64,000 nt of DNA from Herbaspirillum sp. CF444. Lineage in GTDB: Bacteria > Pseudomonadota > Gammaproteobacteria > Burkholderiales > Burkholderiaceae_D. The position numbers and the translations under genes were made by a program. Of the stretch, positions 8,995 to 18,249 are shown in pieces. A model generated the notes under the pieces. That model had not been told where the DNA came from. It saw only the letters and a program-made list of their open reading frames with translations, and searched no databases. Position 1 is the first letter of the stretch. Every line of letters starts with the position of its first letter. The stretch is from the NCBI RefSeq assembly GCF_000282135.1, contig NZ_AKJW01000065.1, positions 1 to 64,000 of the forward strand, given 5' to 3'.

Positions 8995-9432
8995 ATGGCT
9001 AACAGCACACTCGATCCCGACGTCTTGCCGATCTCGGATCGCCAGCTCGGCAAAGGTCACGACAACCACGCGCTAGGACCCAGCGACACCTCCGATAGCG
9101 GCAGCGACATGACGAATGTCGCCACCGAAGCCGACAGCGATTCCACCGGCACCGGCGAACGCGACTCGATGGAGCGCGGCCGCCGCGACCGTGCACTCGA
9201 AACGCCGGAGTCGGTCGGACAGGTGGCAAGCGACAACGACAGCGGCGAAGATATCGTCGCCGCGGATGAGCGCGAACTGGAAAAACAGACGGACAGCGTC
9301 AAAGACGCCAAGAAAATCAAGCGCGACCGCGCCTTGGACGACGCGCTGGAAGATACTTTTCCGGCCAGCGATCCGATCAATCTGACACCGGAACCGCCCC
9401 AAAAGGTCGCAAAAGGCCCCAACGCCAACTAA
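8995..9432 (+). CDS. hypothetical acidic protein with C-terminal ALEDTFPASDPI motif
   Basis: 145 aa from ATG 8995 (CAAGGAG upstream). Very rich in Asp, Ser, Glu and Arg, probably disordered. Near the C-terminus is RDRALDDALEDTFPASDPI, a motif I recall as recurrent in small proteobacterial proteins of unknown function. No membrane segment. It follows the two proline-rich genes by 39 bp. A role in stress is only a guess. Confidence 0.65.
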   Translation: MANSTLDPDVLPISDRQLGKGHDNHALGPSDTSDSGSDMTNVATEADSDSTGTGERDSMERGRRDRALETPESVGQVASDNDSGEDIVAADERELEKQTDSVKDAKKIKRDRALDDALEDTFPASDPINLTPEPPQKVAKGPNAN

Positions 9433-9589
9433 AACGCCGTCATCGGTCGATGTTGATCGCGCCGGAGCCGCCGCGATCATTGCATTTCCCGGCCATGGAA
9501 GCACCGATTTCAGACCGATTTCGGCGCGGTTTTACGGGCCTTCCGGGTTGCCAGAATCCCTCTGCGCACCTATACTGCGGGGGTAGCAT

Positions 9590-9845
9590 TGCCTTGGGTA
9601 TCCGGCGTATTTTCTTTCGCCGGATTTAATCGGGAAGCCGGTGCGTTGTTCCAGTTCATGCAGTTCATCGATCTGGAAATCAGTCCGGCGCTGCCCCCGC
9701 AACGGTAAGCGAATCAGCGAATCTGCATCCAGCCACTGTGCCTGCGTGTTCTCAACACGGCATGGGAAGGCGCAGCTTCCGGTTCCGGTCGGATCATTCT
9801 CGCCGCGAACCCTTCGCAAGCCCGGAGACCGGCCCTCGGCAAAGA
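9590..9845 (+). ncRNA. cobalamin riboswitch
   Basis: An adenosylcobalamin-sensing leader upstream of the cobalt-uptake and cobalamin operon. The B12-box type core GCTGCCCCCGCAACGG is at 9690-9705, preceded by GGGAAGCCGGTG (9632-9643). Later come CCACTGTGCCTG, GGGAAGGCG and the closing AAGCCCGGAGACCGGCC (9818-9834). It lies about 170 bp before cbtB, and high cobalamin should lower expression of the locus. Outer boundaries are approximate. Confidence 0.95.
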
Positions 9846-10017
9846 CTTGTTTTGCATCGCGGAGGGCGATCGACGGACTGCTTCCCGGCTTGCATGTTTT
9901 TCCCGCACCCGCGTGGTTTTCTCGTTTTCCTTCGTGACGTTTCCGTTATATGCGCTGTTTCGGCGCCGCTACCGGTTTGTTCCAATCAGGCTTCAACGCT
10001 TATTCGAAGGAAAACAC

Positions 10018-10227
10018 ATGGCTCTCATCACCGGCGCATCCGCCAACGACACCAGCACTATCGATTCCAGCACCGGCTCCAGCCTGTGGCGCGACCGCAT
10101 TTTGCCGGGCATTGCCGCAGTAGTGCTGGGCGCCGGCCTGATCTACGCCGCAGGTTTTGCCTCCGCAGTGGAGCTGCACAACGCCGCGCATGACGGTCGC
10201 CATTCGGCAGGTTTTCCCTGCCACTAA
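10018..10227 (+). CDS. cbtB: cobalt transporter subunit CbtB
   Basis: 69 aa, one membrane segment (about residues 29-49), then the CbtB signature tail HNAAHDGRHSAGFPCH, whose His and Cys residues probably bind cobalt. CbtB is the small partner of CbtA in a proposed B12-regulated cobalt uptake system. It is the first gene after the riboswitch, with GAAGGAAAAC before its ATG. cbtA follows 25 bp later. Confidence 0.93.
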   Translation: MALITGASANDTSTIDSSTGSSLWRDRILPGIAAVVLGAGLIYAAGFASAVELHNAAHDGRHSAGFPCH

Positions 10228-10252
10228 GAAAAATATTCAGCGGAACAATGTA

Positions 10253-10984
10253 ATGATGAATCTCGCGGTATTGCGGCGGATCGCCTCCACCGTCCTGTTG
10301 GCCGGCGCTTGTGCCGGCATCTTGCTGACCGGCGTGCAGCAGTTGCAAGTCTCCAAAATCATCCTCCAGGCGGAGGTCTACGAAGAAGCGGCTGCCGCCA
10401 AGGCGCATGAGCAAGCTCATGCAGCGGCAACGCCTGCCGCCGGCGCACCAGCAGAAGCGCATGAGCATGAACACGAAGGCGAAGAGTGGGAGCCGGCCAA
10501 CGGCTTCGAACGCACCGCCTACACCGTGCTGGCCAACATCAGCATGGCCATCGGTTTCGGCCTGTTCCTCGCGGCGGCGATCGTGATCAGCGGCAAGCAG
10601 GTGACATGGCGTTCCGGTTTGCTGTGGGGCGTGGCGGGTTATCTGGTGTTCTTCGTTGCGCCTTCCTTGGGCCTGCCGCCTGAAGTACCGGGCACCATGG
10701 CGGCGCCTCTGCATGCGCGTCAACTCTGGTGGGTAATGACGGCAGGCATGACCGCCGCCGGGTTGGGGCTGGGCGTATATGCGCGTCACTGGGCGCTGAA
10801 GTTGCTGGGGGTGGCCCTGCTGATCGTGCCGCACGTCATCGGCGCGCCGCATCCGGCCGTGCACGGCAGCGCCGCTCCGGAAGAACTGGCGCAGGCGTTC
10901 ATCCACGCCACGGCCTTGGCCAACGGCTTGTTCTGGGTGACGCTGGGCGGGCTGACCGGTTACTTCTATAAAAAATTCGCCTGA
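10253..10984 (+). CDS. cbtA: cobalt transporter subunit CbtA
   Basis: 243 aa (a second ATG follows immediately at 10256). Predicted to have five or six membrane segments. A loop after the first helix holds the metal-binding-like stretch EAHEHEHEGEEWE (near residues 70-82). Further histidines lie at APLHARQLWW and PHVIGAPHPAVHG. This layout matches CbtA of the CbtAB cobalt uptake system. The ribosome site is weak, so translation may be coupled to cbtB. A strong hairpin follows the stop. Confidence 0.92.
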   Translation: MMNLAVLRRIASTVLLAGACAGILLTGVQQLQVSKIILQAEVYEEAAAAKAHEQAHAAATPAAGAPAEAHEHEHEGEEWEPANGFERTAYTVLANISMAIGFGLFLAAAIVISGKQVTWRSGLLWGVAGYLVFFVAPSLGLPPEVPGTMAAPLHARQLWWVMTAGMTAAGLGLGVYARHWALKLLGVALLIVPHVIGAPHPAVHGSAAPEELAQAFIHATALANGLFWVTLGGLTGYFYKKFA

Positions 10985-11004
10985 ATTCCGGGCTGGAATT
11001 GTTG

Positions 11005-11047
11005 ATGCCGATCCGGCCCTTGACCTTGAGGGCCGGATCGGCATTTT
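11005..11047 (+). terminator. terminator/attenuator after cbtBA
   Basis: A perfect 16-bp inverted repeat (arms 11005-11020 and 11029-11044, loop 8 nt) ends in TTTT. It lies between cbtA and the rest of the cobalamin genes, so it should reduce read-through from the riboswitch-controlled promoter, or serve as an RNA-stability element. Confidence 0.8.
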
Positions 11048-11065
11048 AGCCAGTAAAGAAATGCT

Positions 11066-11404
11066 ATGAGAACCCACCACCGGCACGTCCTGATGTGCAC
11101 CGGGCCGCGCTGCACCGAAAACGGCGTGCTGGCCGAAGCCATGTTCGCCGTCCTCGGCGAGCAGATCGATGCGCGTCCGGAGTTGCGCGTCAAGCGCACG
11201 CGTACCCATTGCATGGTCGCCTGCAAGGCGCAGGCGCCGGTCGTGGTGGTGTACCCGGAAGGCGTCTGGTACCGCTGCGAGGATGCCGCCGCGATTGAAC
11301 GCGTGGTGGTCGAGCATCTCGAAGGCGGGCAAGAAGTCACCGACCTGATTTTCCACCGCCTCGGCAGCGGCGACGTCCATCCCGAGGAAGCAGAAAATGT
11401 CTGA
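11066..11404 (+). CDS. thioredoxin-like [2Fe-2S] ferredoxin
   Basis: 112 aa. Four cysteines in the order C11-x4-C16 (MCTGPRC) and C49-x3-C53 (HCMVAC) match the thioredoxin-fold [2Fe-2S] ferredoxin family. The stretch VYPEGVWYRCEDAAAIERVV is typical of the family members that sit next to cobN. The partner is unknown; electron supply to a corrin-pathway step is plausible. Its last 8 bp overlap cobN. Confidence 0.85.
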   Translation: MRTHHRHVLMCTGPRCTENGVLAEAMFAVLGEQIDARPELRVKRTRTHCMVACKAQAPVVVVYPEGVWYRCEDAAAIERVVVEHLEGGQEVTDLIFHRLGSGDVHPEEAENV

Positions 11405-14400
11405 CCAGGCAACACAAGTCGAAGTCGTCACTACACCATCCGCACGCATTGCCGTGCTGACGCATGCGTCCACCGATCTGGCGATCCTCAATCACGCATT
11501 GACGCAATTGCCGGGAGATTTCCCGACAACGATAGGCATCAACCTGCAAGGCGTGGAAAACGAAACACGCATGAGCGAGCTGCTGCAGAACGAGCTGGCC
11601 GACGCCGACATCATCGTGCTGCGCATCCTCGGGCGTCTGGGCAGCGTGGCCGGTTTTGCCGAATTGCTGCGTCATGCGCAAGGCCAGGGACGCCATTTGA
11701 TCGCACTGAGCGGCGCCGGCGAACCTGATGCCGAACTGGCGGCGGTGTCGACCGTGCCGGCCGATGTGCTGCGCGAGGCGCTGGCGTATTTTCACGGCGG
11801 CGGCAGCGTCAACCTGGCGCAGTTTCTGCGTTTCGTCTCGGATCGATTGCTGCTGACCGGCTTTGCTTATGACCCGGCAGTGGCCTTGCCCGATCACGGT
11901 ATTTACCATCCGGATCTGGAACAGGATGCCGGCATTGCCGACTGGTTGCGCTTGCGGATTGACGTAGCGAGCCGTCGCAAACCGGCCGTCGGCATCATCT
12001 TCTATCGTGCCCACTGGATGAGCGGCAACACGCGCTTCGTCGATGCGCTGGTGACGGCGCTGGAGCAGCGCGGCATGGACGTTCTGCCGATCTTCACGGC
12101 GTCGTTGCGCACCTCAGCGGCGGATTCCGATTTGCCCGCCGCGCTGAGTTACTTCGCCGGCGAACAAGGCGCGCATGTGGATGTACTGATCAACACCACC
12201 TCCTTCGCCATGGGCGAAATCACGCCGGGCGGCCCGACGCCCGCCGGCTGGTCGGTGTCGGTGCTGGAAAAACTCAACGTGCCCGTGCTGCAAGCCATGA
12301 CCAGCGGCATGACGCAGGATCAGTGGGAAATCTCCACGCGCGGCATGAATCCGCTCGACGCCGCCATGAACGTGGTGCTGCCCGAGTTCGACGGCCGCAT
12401 CATCAGCGTGCCGCTCTCGTTCAAGGCGCAGGCTGCGGGATTATCGGGCGACGTGGTGGAATTCCACCCGGTGGCCGATCGCGTCGAACGCATTGCCGGA
12501 CTGGCGGCGCGTTTCGCCCGTTTGCGCGCGCTCGACAATGCCGACAAGCGCATCGCCTTCATCTTCACCAACTCCAACAGCAAGGCCTCGCAGATCGGCA
12601 ACGCCGTCGGCCTGGACGCGCCGGCCTCGCTGATGCGTATCCTCGAAGCCATGCGCGACGCCGGCTACGCCATCGGCGACCTGCCCGAGAGCGGCAGTGC
12701 GTTGATCCATACGCTGGTCGACCGCTGTTCCTACGACAATACCTATCTCACCAGCGAGCAATTGCAGCACGCCGTCGGCCGCGTATCGGCAGAGCGCTAC
12801 GCCGAATGGTTTGCAGAGTTGCCGCAAGTCTTGCAGCAAAAAATAGAAGCGCAATGGGGCGCCGCGCCCGGCGTCGCCTACGTCCACGACAACCAGTTGG
12901 CGTTCGCCGGCGTCGAGTTGGGCAATGCCTTCGTCGCCTTGCAACCGCCGCGTGGATACGGCATGGATCCGGATGCGATCTATCACCAGCCCGATCTGCC
13001 GCCGACGCATCATTACTACGGGCTATATCGCTGGCTCAGCGACGAATGGGGGGCGGACGCGATCGTCCACGTCGGCAAGCACGGCACGCTGGAATGGCTG
13101 CCGGGCAAGGGCGTCGGCTTGTCGGAGAACTGCTTCCCCGATGCGCTGCTGGGCGACATGCCGCTGTTCTATCCCTTCATCATCAACGATCCGGGCGAGG
13201 GCTCGCAGGCCAAGCGACGCGGCCACGCAGTCGTGGTCGATCACCTGACGCCGCCGATGACCACTGCCGACAGCTACGGCGCGCTGGCGCAACTGACGCA
13301 GCTGGTCGACGAGTACTACCAGGTCGAAGTGCTGGATCCGGCCAAGTTGCCGCTGTTGCAGCAGCAGATCTGGGAGCTGGTCAAGCAGACCAACCTCGAC
13401 AGCGATCTGCAGATGAAGCTGCTCCATCATGATCACGACCATGATGACGAGCACGGTCATCACCATCATCACGGACATGCGCATGGACACGATCATCATG
13501 ACCATGACCATCCGCACGACCACAGCCACGACGGCGAACTGCCCGAGGCGTTGAGCGGCATGGGCGGCTCCGACGTCGCCCATCTGATCGAAGACCTTGA
13601 CGGCTATCTGTGCGAACTCGGCGCCGCGCAGATCCGCGACGGCCTGCATATCCTCGGTCGCGCGCCCGATGCAACGCAGATGCCCGACATGCTGGTGTCG
13701 CTCACGCGTTTGCCGAACCAGGACATCCCCGGCTTGCAGGAAGAAATGGCGCGCCTGTTCGGGCTCAGGCTCGACATGCTGCTGGAGAACAAGGGGCAGC
13801 GCCTCAATGTCGACAGCGCGTTGGCGCGCATCGCCGGTCGCGCCGTGGTCACGCGCGCCGATGCCATCGAAGCCATCGACGATCTGTGTGTGCGCCTGAT
13901 GCAGGCGCTGCAAGACAACGGCTATCAAGCAGGCGCCATCGACGGTGTTCTTCAATCCCTGTTCGGTGATCTGAGCATCGAAAAACCGCGTTTGCAAACT
14001 GTATCCGTGCGCCAGCCCGGTAGCATGCTCGGCCAGATGAAGATGCAGACGCGCGCCAAACCTTTGGCGGTGGCATCGCCAATTGCCATCGTAGTAAAAC
14101 CGGCGGTGGAAGCGACCACGGACAAATTCGCACCTCTGCGCCGCGTCCTCGATTTCACCTGCCGCCAGTTGCTGCCCAATTTGCATCGCGCCGGCGACGA
14201 AATCGGCAATCTGCTGCTCGGCCTCGCAGGCGGCTACGTGCCGGCCGGCCCCAGCGGCTCGCCGACACGCGGCATGGCGCATATCCTGCCGACCGGCCGC
14301 AATTTTTATTCAGTCGATCCGCGCAGCGTGCCGTCGCAATCGGCCTGGCGCGTCGGCCAGCAACTCGCGCGCGAAGTGCTGGAGCGGCATGTGCGTGAAA

Positions 14401-15530
14401 CCGGCGCTCATCCGGAGAGCGTCGCCATCAGCATCTGGGGCACCAGCGCCATGCGCACGCACGGCGACGACGTCGCGCAGATCCTGTGCCTGCTCGGCGT
14501 GCGTCCGGTCTGGCGTCCCGGCAACCGCCAGGTCTCCGGCATCGAAGTGGTGCCGCTGCAAGAGCTGCAACGCCCGCGCATCGACGTCACCACGCGCATC
14601 AGCGGCTTCTTCCGCGACGCCTTCCCGCAACTGATCGATCTGATCGACGACGCCGTCAATGCCGTCATCGCGCTGGACGAGCCGCTCGATCAAAATTTCG
14701 TGCGCAAGCATTACCTGCAGGAATTGGGCGATTGGATCGGCAAAGGCCTCAGCCAGGACGACGCCGAAGAGCGTGCCGCCTATCGCATCTTCGGCGCCAA
14801 GCCGGGCAGTTACGGGGCGGGCATCCTGCCGCTTATCCAGGAAAAGAACTGGCAGGCCGATGCCGATTTCGCCGAGGCCTACATCAACTGGGGCGGCTAC
14901 GCCTATGCACGCAAGCTGGGCGACAAGCAGGGCAGCGACCAGCGCGAGGCTTTCCGCACGCGGCTGTCAGGCGTGCAGGTGGCCTTGCATAACCAGGACA
15001 ACCGCGAACACGACATCTTCGACAGCGACGACTACCTGCAATATCACGGCGGCATGATCGCGACCATACGTGCACTGACCGGCCAGCAGCCGCGCCATTA
15101 TTTCGGCGACAGTCACGACCCGGCGCGCGCTCAGGTGCGCGATCTGAAGCAGGAAACGCTACGCGTGTTCCGTTCGCGCGTGGTCAATCCGAAGTGGCTG
15201 GACAGCATCCAGCGTCACGGCTACAAGGGCGGGCTGGAGCTGACGGCGACGGTCGATTATCTGTTCGGCTACGACGCCACCGCGCAAGTGATGGACGACT
15301 GGATGTACGAACAATTGGCGCAAACCTATGCCTTCGATCCCGGCATGCAGCGCTTCCTTGAAGAAGCCAATCCCTGGGCGCAGAACGCCATCGCCGAACG
15401 CCTGCTGGAAGCCGCCAGCCGCGGCATGTGGGCCGAGCCGCAGGCGCAGACGCTGGAAGACCTGCGCCAGCTGTATCTCAAGAGCGAAACCTTGCTGGAG
15501 GCGCGTGGCGAAACCCCGCGCGGAGTCTGA
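11397..15530 (+). CDS. cobN: cobaltochelatase subunit CobN
   Basis: 1377-aa large subunit that binds the corrin substrate and inserts cobalt with ATPase partner subunits. It has the CobN/BchH layout, with a conserved block near residues 545-600 (YGLYRWLSDEWGADA, HVGKHGTLEWLPGK) and a C-terminal half rich in conserved Trp and Gly. Unusual: a low-complexity insert at about 13424-13535 (residues 676-713) contains about 20 His, mostly alternating with Asp. It overlaps the ferredoxin gene and is followed one base later by the ATPase gene. Confidence 0.96.
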   Translation: MSDQATQVEVVTTPSARIAVLTHASTDLAILNHALTQLPGDFPTTIGINLQGVENETRMSELLQNELADADIIVLRILGRLGSVAGFAELLRHAQGQGRHLIALSGAGEPDAELAAVSTVPADVLREALAYFHGGGSVNLAQFLRFVSDRLLLTGFAYDPAVALPDHGIYHPDLEQDAGIADWLRLRIDVASRRKPAVGIIFYRAHWMSGNTRFVDALVTALEQRGMDVLPIFTASLRTSAADSDLPAALSYFAGEQGAHVDVLINTTSFAMGEITPGGPTPAGWSVSVLEKLNVPVLQAMTSGMTQDQWEISTRGMNPLDAAMNVVLPEFDGRIISVPLSFKAQAAGLSGDVVEFHPVADRVERIAGLAARFARLRALDNADKRIAFIFTNSNSKASQIGNAVGLDAPASLMRILEAMRDAGYAIGDLPESGSALIHTLVDRCSYDNTYLTSEQLQHAVGRVSAERYAEWFAELPQVLQQKIEAQWGAAPGVAYVHDNQLAFAGVELGNAFVALQPPRGYGMDPDAIYHQPDLPPTHHYYGLYRWLSDEWGADAIVHVGKHGTLEWLPGKGVGLSENCFPDALLGDMPLFYPFIINDPGEGSQAKRRGHAVVVDHLTPPMTTADSYGALAQLTQLVDEYYQVEVLDPAKLPLLQQQIWELVKQTNLDSDLQMKLLHHDHDHDDEHGHHHHHGHAHGHDHHDHDHPHDHSHDGELPEALSGMGGSDVAHLIEDLDGYLCELGAAQIRDGLHILGRAPDATQMPDMLVSLTRLPNQDIPGLQEEMARLFGLRLDMLLENKGQRLNVDSALARIAGRAVVTRADAIEAIDDLCVRLMQALQDNGYQAGAIDGVLQSLFGDLSIEKPRLQTVSVRQPGSMLGQMKMQTRAKPLAVASPIAIVVKPAVEATTDKFAPLRRVLDFTCRQLLPNLHRAGDEIGNLLLGLAGGYVPAGPSGSPTRGMAHILPTGRNFYSVDPRSVPSQSAWRVGQQLAREVLERHVRETGAHPESVAISIWGTSAMRTHGDDVAQILCLLGVRPVWRPGNRQVSGIEVVPLQELQRPRIDVTTRISGFFRDAFPQLIDLIDDAVNAVIALDEPLDQNFVRKHYLQELGDWIGKGLSQDDAEERAAYRIFGAKPGSYGAGILPLIQEKNWQADADFAEAYINWGGYAYARKLGDKQGSDQREAFRTRLSGVQVALHNQDNREHDIFDSDDYLQYHGGMIATIRALTGQQPRHYFGDSHDPARAQVRDLKQETLRVFRSRVVNPKWLDSIQRHGYKGGLELTATVDYLFGYDATAQVMDDWMYEQLAQTYAFDPGMQRFLEEANPWAQNAIAERLLEAASRGMWAEPQAQTLEDLRQLYLKSETLLEARGETPRGV

Positions 15531-15531
15531 T

Positions 15532-17499
15532 ATGAGTCTGCCGAATTTTCCGCCGTCATTTCCGTTCTCGGCCATCGTCGGCCAGCCGCAATTGAAGAAT
15601 GCCTTGCTGCTGTGCGCGGTCGATACGACCCTGGGCGGCGTGCTGATCCGCGGCGACAAGGGTACTGCCAAGAGCACGGCGGCGCGCGCGCTGACGGCAG
15701 TGTTGCCGCCGGTCGAACGCATCGCCGGCTGCGCCTTCAACTGCCTGCCGGGCCAGCCTGCCGAACATTGCGCCGTGTGCCGCAACGATGCCGCGACCGT
15801 ATCAGCGGCGGTGCCGTTCGTGACCTTGCCACTGGGCGCCACCGAAGATCGCGTGCTCGGCACGCTCGACCTGCAGCGCGCATTGAAGGGGGAGAAGAAC
15901 GCCTTGCAACCGGGCCTGCTGGCTGCGGCGCATCGCGGCATTCTGTACATCGACGAAGTCAATCTCTTGCCGGACCATCTGGTCGACGTGCTGCTAGACG
16001 TCGCCGCGATGGGCGTCAACTCGGTCCAGCGCGAGGGCTTGTCGGTGTCGCACCCGGCGCGCTTCACGCTGGTCGGCACGATGAATCTGGAAGAAGGCGA
16101 CCTGCGCCCGCAACTGCTGGATCGTTTCGGCCTCATGGTGGAAGTCGTTGCGCCGCGCGACAAGACTTTGCGCGCCGACGTCGTGCGCCGTCGTCTTGCC
16201 TACGAAGCCGATCCGCTTGCCTATGCAGCGCAATGGAATGACGAACAGGACGCCTTGCGCGCGCGCATCGCCGCTGCGCAGGTTTTGTTGCCGCAAGTCG
16301 TGCTGAGCGACGCCTTGCTCGACCTGATCAGTCATCTGTGCTGCGAATTCGAAGTCGCCAGCCTGCGCGCCGACATCGTCATGCACAAGACCGCGCGCGC
16401 GTTTGCGGCGCTGGACGGGCGCGCGCAAGTTGCGCCGGACGACGTGCGTGCGGCGGCCGAACTGGTCTTGCCGCATCGCCGCCGCCGCAAACCGTTCGAA
16501 CAGCCCGGACTGGATCAGGACAAGCTGGATGATCTGATGCAGCAAGCGATGCCGCCGGAGCAGCAAGAAGGCAATGGCCAGGATCAATCGGATTCTTCTT
16601 CCGATAGCAACGCTCAATCAGAGAATCAATCAGAGAATCAATCGGACGGCGGCAACAGCCCGCAAGTCTTCGCCGCCGCCGTCGTCGGCAACGCGCCCCA
16701 ACTCAAAGTCGAGGCGCCGCTGAACAACGTCGCCACGCTCGCCGGTCGCCGCAGTGATTCCGCCGACGCAAATGCTGCGCGCGGCCGCATGATCCGCGCC
16801 GTGCCGGACAGCAATCCGGTCAGCCTCGCGGTAGGTGCAACGCTGCGTTCCGCCGTCTTGCGCAGCGCCGCCGAAGGATCGCAAGAGGCCGCCGTGCAAT
16901 TGCAGACGAGCGATCTGCACGGCAAGGTCAAGGCCGGCAAGAACGCCAACCTGATCCTGTTTGTGGTCGACGCCTCCGGTTCGATGGCCGCGCAACGGCG
17001 CATGGAAGCAGTGAAGGGCGCAGTGCTGGCCTTGTTGACGGATGTCTATCAGCGTCGCGATCAGGTGGCGGTAATCGGCTTCCGTGGCGACAAAGCTTCC
17101 GTGCTGCTGGCGCCGACCCGCAGCGTCGATCTGGCCGAACAAGGTCTGCGCGAACTGCCGACCGGCGGCCGCACGCCGTTGCCGCATGCCTTGCAACTGG
17201 CCTTGCAGACGCTGGAGCAATCCAATGGGGCTGCACCGCCATTGTTGGTGTTGCTCAGCGACGGCAAAGGCAATGTCGCGCTGGAAAATGGCGGCGATCC
17301 GTGGCGCGAGACGCTGGCGCTGGCCGAGCAACTGGCCGCGCGCGGCACGCCTGCACTGGTGCTCGACACCGAAGCCGGCTACGTCCGCCTGGGCCGCGCC
17401 GCGCAACTGGCGCAGGCGCTCGGCGCGGAATGCATGACGCTGGAAGAATTGACGGCCGACAATCTGGCGCTGACGATTCGCGCCCGCATGACGCAATAA
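15532..17499 (+). CDS. fused ChlI/ChlD-like ATPase subunit of cobalt chelatase
   Basis: 655 aa, starting one base after the cobN stop. The N-terminal half is an AAA+ ATPase: Walker A GDKGTAKST near residue 39, Walker B YIDEVNLLP near 142, and the GTMNLEEGDLRPQLLDRFG block near 181. A Gln/Ser/Asn linker (about 345-380) leads to a C-terminal von Willebrand A domain with the MIDAS motif DASGSMAA near residue 481. This BchI-BchD fusion replaces separate CobS and CobT and should drive CobN. Magnesium chelatase is unlikely because no chlorophyll genes are present. Confidence 0.93.
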   Translation: MSLPNFPPSFPFSAIVGQPQLKNALLLCAVDTTLGGVLIRGDKGTAKSTAARALTAVLPPVERIAGCAFNCLPGQPAEHCAVCRNDAATVSAAVPFVTLPLGATEDRVLGTLDLQRALKGEKNALQPGLLAAAHRGILYIDEVNLLPDHLVDVLLDVAAMGVNSVQREGLSVSHPARFTLVGTMNLEEGDLRPQLLDRFGLMVEVVAPRDKTLRADVVRRRLAYEADPLAYAAQWNDEQDALRARIAAAQVLLPQVVLSDALLDLISHLCCEFEVASLRADIVMHKTARAFAALDGRAQVAPDDVRAAAELVLPHRRRRKPFEQPGLDQDKLDDLMQQAMPPEQQEGNGQDQSDSSSDSNAQSENQSENQSDGGNSPQVFAAAVVGNAPQLKVEAPLNNVATLAGRRSDSADANAARGRMIRAVPDSNPVSLAVGATLRSAVLRSAAEGSQEAAVQLQTSDLHGKVKAGKNANLILFVVDASGSMAAQRRMEAVKGAVLALLTDVYQRRDQVAVIGFRGDKASVLLAPTRSVDLAEQGLRELPTGGRTPLPHALQLALQTLEQSNGAAPPLLVLLSDGKGNVALENGGDPWRETLALAEQLAARGTPALVLDTEAGYVRLGRAAQLAQALGAECMTLEELTADNLALTIRARMTQ

Positions 17500-17529
17500 C
17501 GCATCAAAGAATTATTCAAGGAACAACAT

Positions 17530-18249
17530 ATGATCATCTGCATCGGAGCAGGTCCCGGCGATATCGGCTACCTCACCCAACGCGGCGCCGAGCTGATTCG
17601 CAATGCCGACGTGGTGGCGGGCTTCGACGCCGTCGTCAACGTGGTGCAAAGCATCATCCCGCCGACGGCGGAAGTCATCCTCATGGGCTATCGCGACCAG
17701 GTTGCCCAGCTCGATCTGGTTGCCGCCGCGCACCATGCCGGCAAGCGCTGCGTGGTGGTGTTCATGGGCGACATCCATTTCAGCGGCTTCCAGTATCTGG
17801 AACGCGTCGAACGCGCCTGCGGCCATCCGGTCGAGACCTTGCCCGGCATTTCCTCGGCGCAAATCCTCGCCTCGCGCGCCAAGGTTTGCTTCGACGAAAC
17901 CACCTTCATCACCTTCCACCGCCGCGGCGACCTGACGCCGTTCAAGCGCCATCTTGTGCATGTGCTCAATGACGGCCGCAATGCGATTGTGATACCGTGT
18001 CCGTGGGATGCGGCGCGCTCCTTCATGCCGCGCCATATTGCGGCCTACCTGCTGGAAAACGGCGTGCGGCCCGATCATCCGACCGAAGTCTGGGAAAACC
18101 TCACGCGTGGCGATGCAGAGTGGCATGGTTCACTGGCCGACTGCGTGGACAAGGAGTTCACCGACATGAGCATCATGCTGATTCGTACCCACACGCCCAT
18201 GGACAGCCAGATCGAGCCTGCACCGGCAAAGCCTGCGGAGGCTGCATGA
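17530..18249 (+). CDS. cbiE: cobalt-precorrin-7 (C5)-methyltransferase
   Basis: 239-aa SAM-dependent tetrapyrrole methylase that methylates C5 of the corrin ring. It starts with the family glycine motif [11 protein letters not shown] and continues with ADVVAGF. The middle has [14 protein letters not shown] (about 112-125), and [17 protein letters not shown] (about 190-206) is typical of CbiE. A separate or fused CbiT partner, which would add C15 methylation and decarboxylation, is not seen. AAGGAAC precedes the start, and the stop overlaps the next ATG. Confidence 0.88.
   Translation: MIICIGAGPGDIGYLTQRGAELIRNADVVAGFDAVVNVVQSIIPPTAEVILMGYRDQVAQLDLVAAAHHAGKRCVVVFMGDIHFSGFQYLERVERACGHPVETLPGISSAQILASRAKVCFDETTFITFHRRGDLTPFKRHLVHVLNDGRNAIVIPCPWDAARSFMPRHIAAYLLENGVRPDHPTEVWENLTRGDAEWHGSLADCVDKEFTDMSIMLIRTHTPMDSQIEPAPAKPAEAA

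Noticed and set aside
13424-13535. His-rich run in cobN as a possible sequencing or assembly artefact
   Set aside because: The frame stays open through it and His codons alternate between CAT and CAC, so it is not a simple tandem DNA repeat.
15532-17499. Magnesium chelatase for chlorophyll
   Set aside because: No other chlorophyll gene is present; the gene follows cobN and sits within cobalamin genes.
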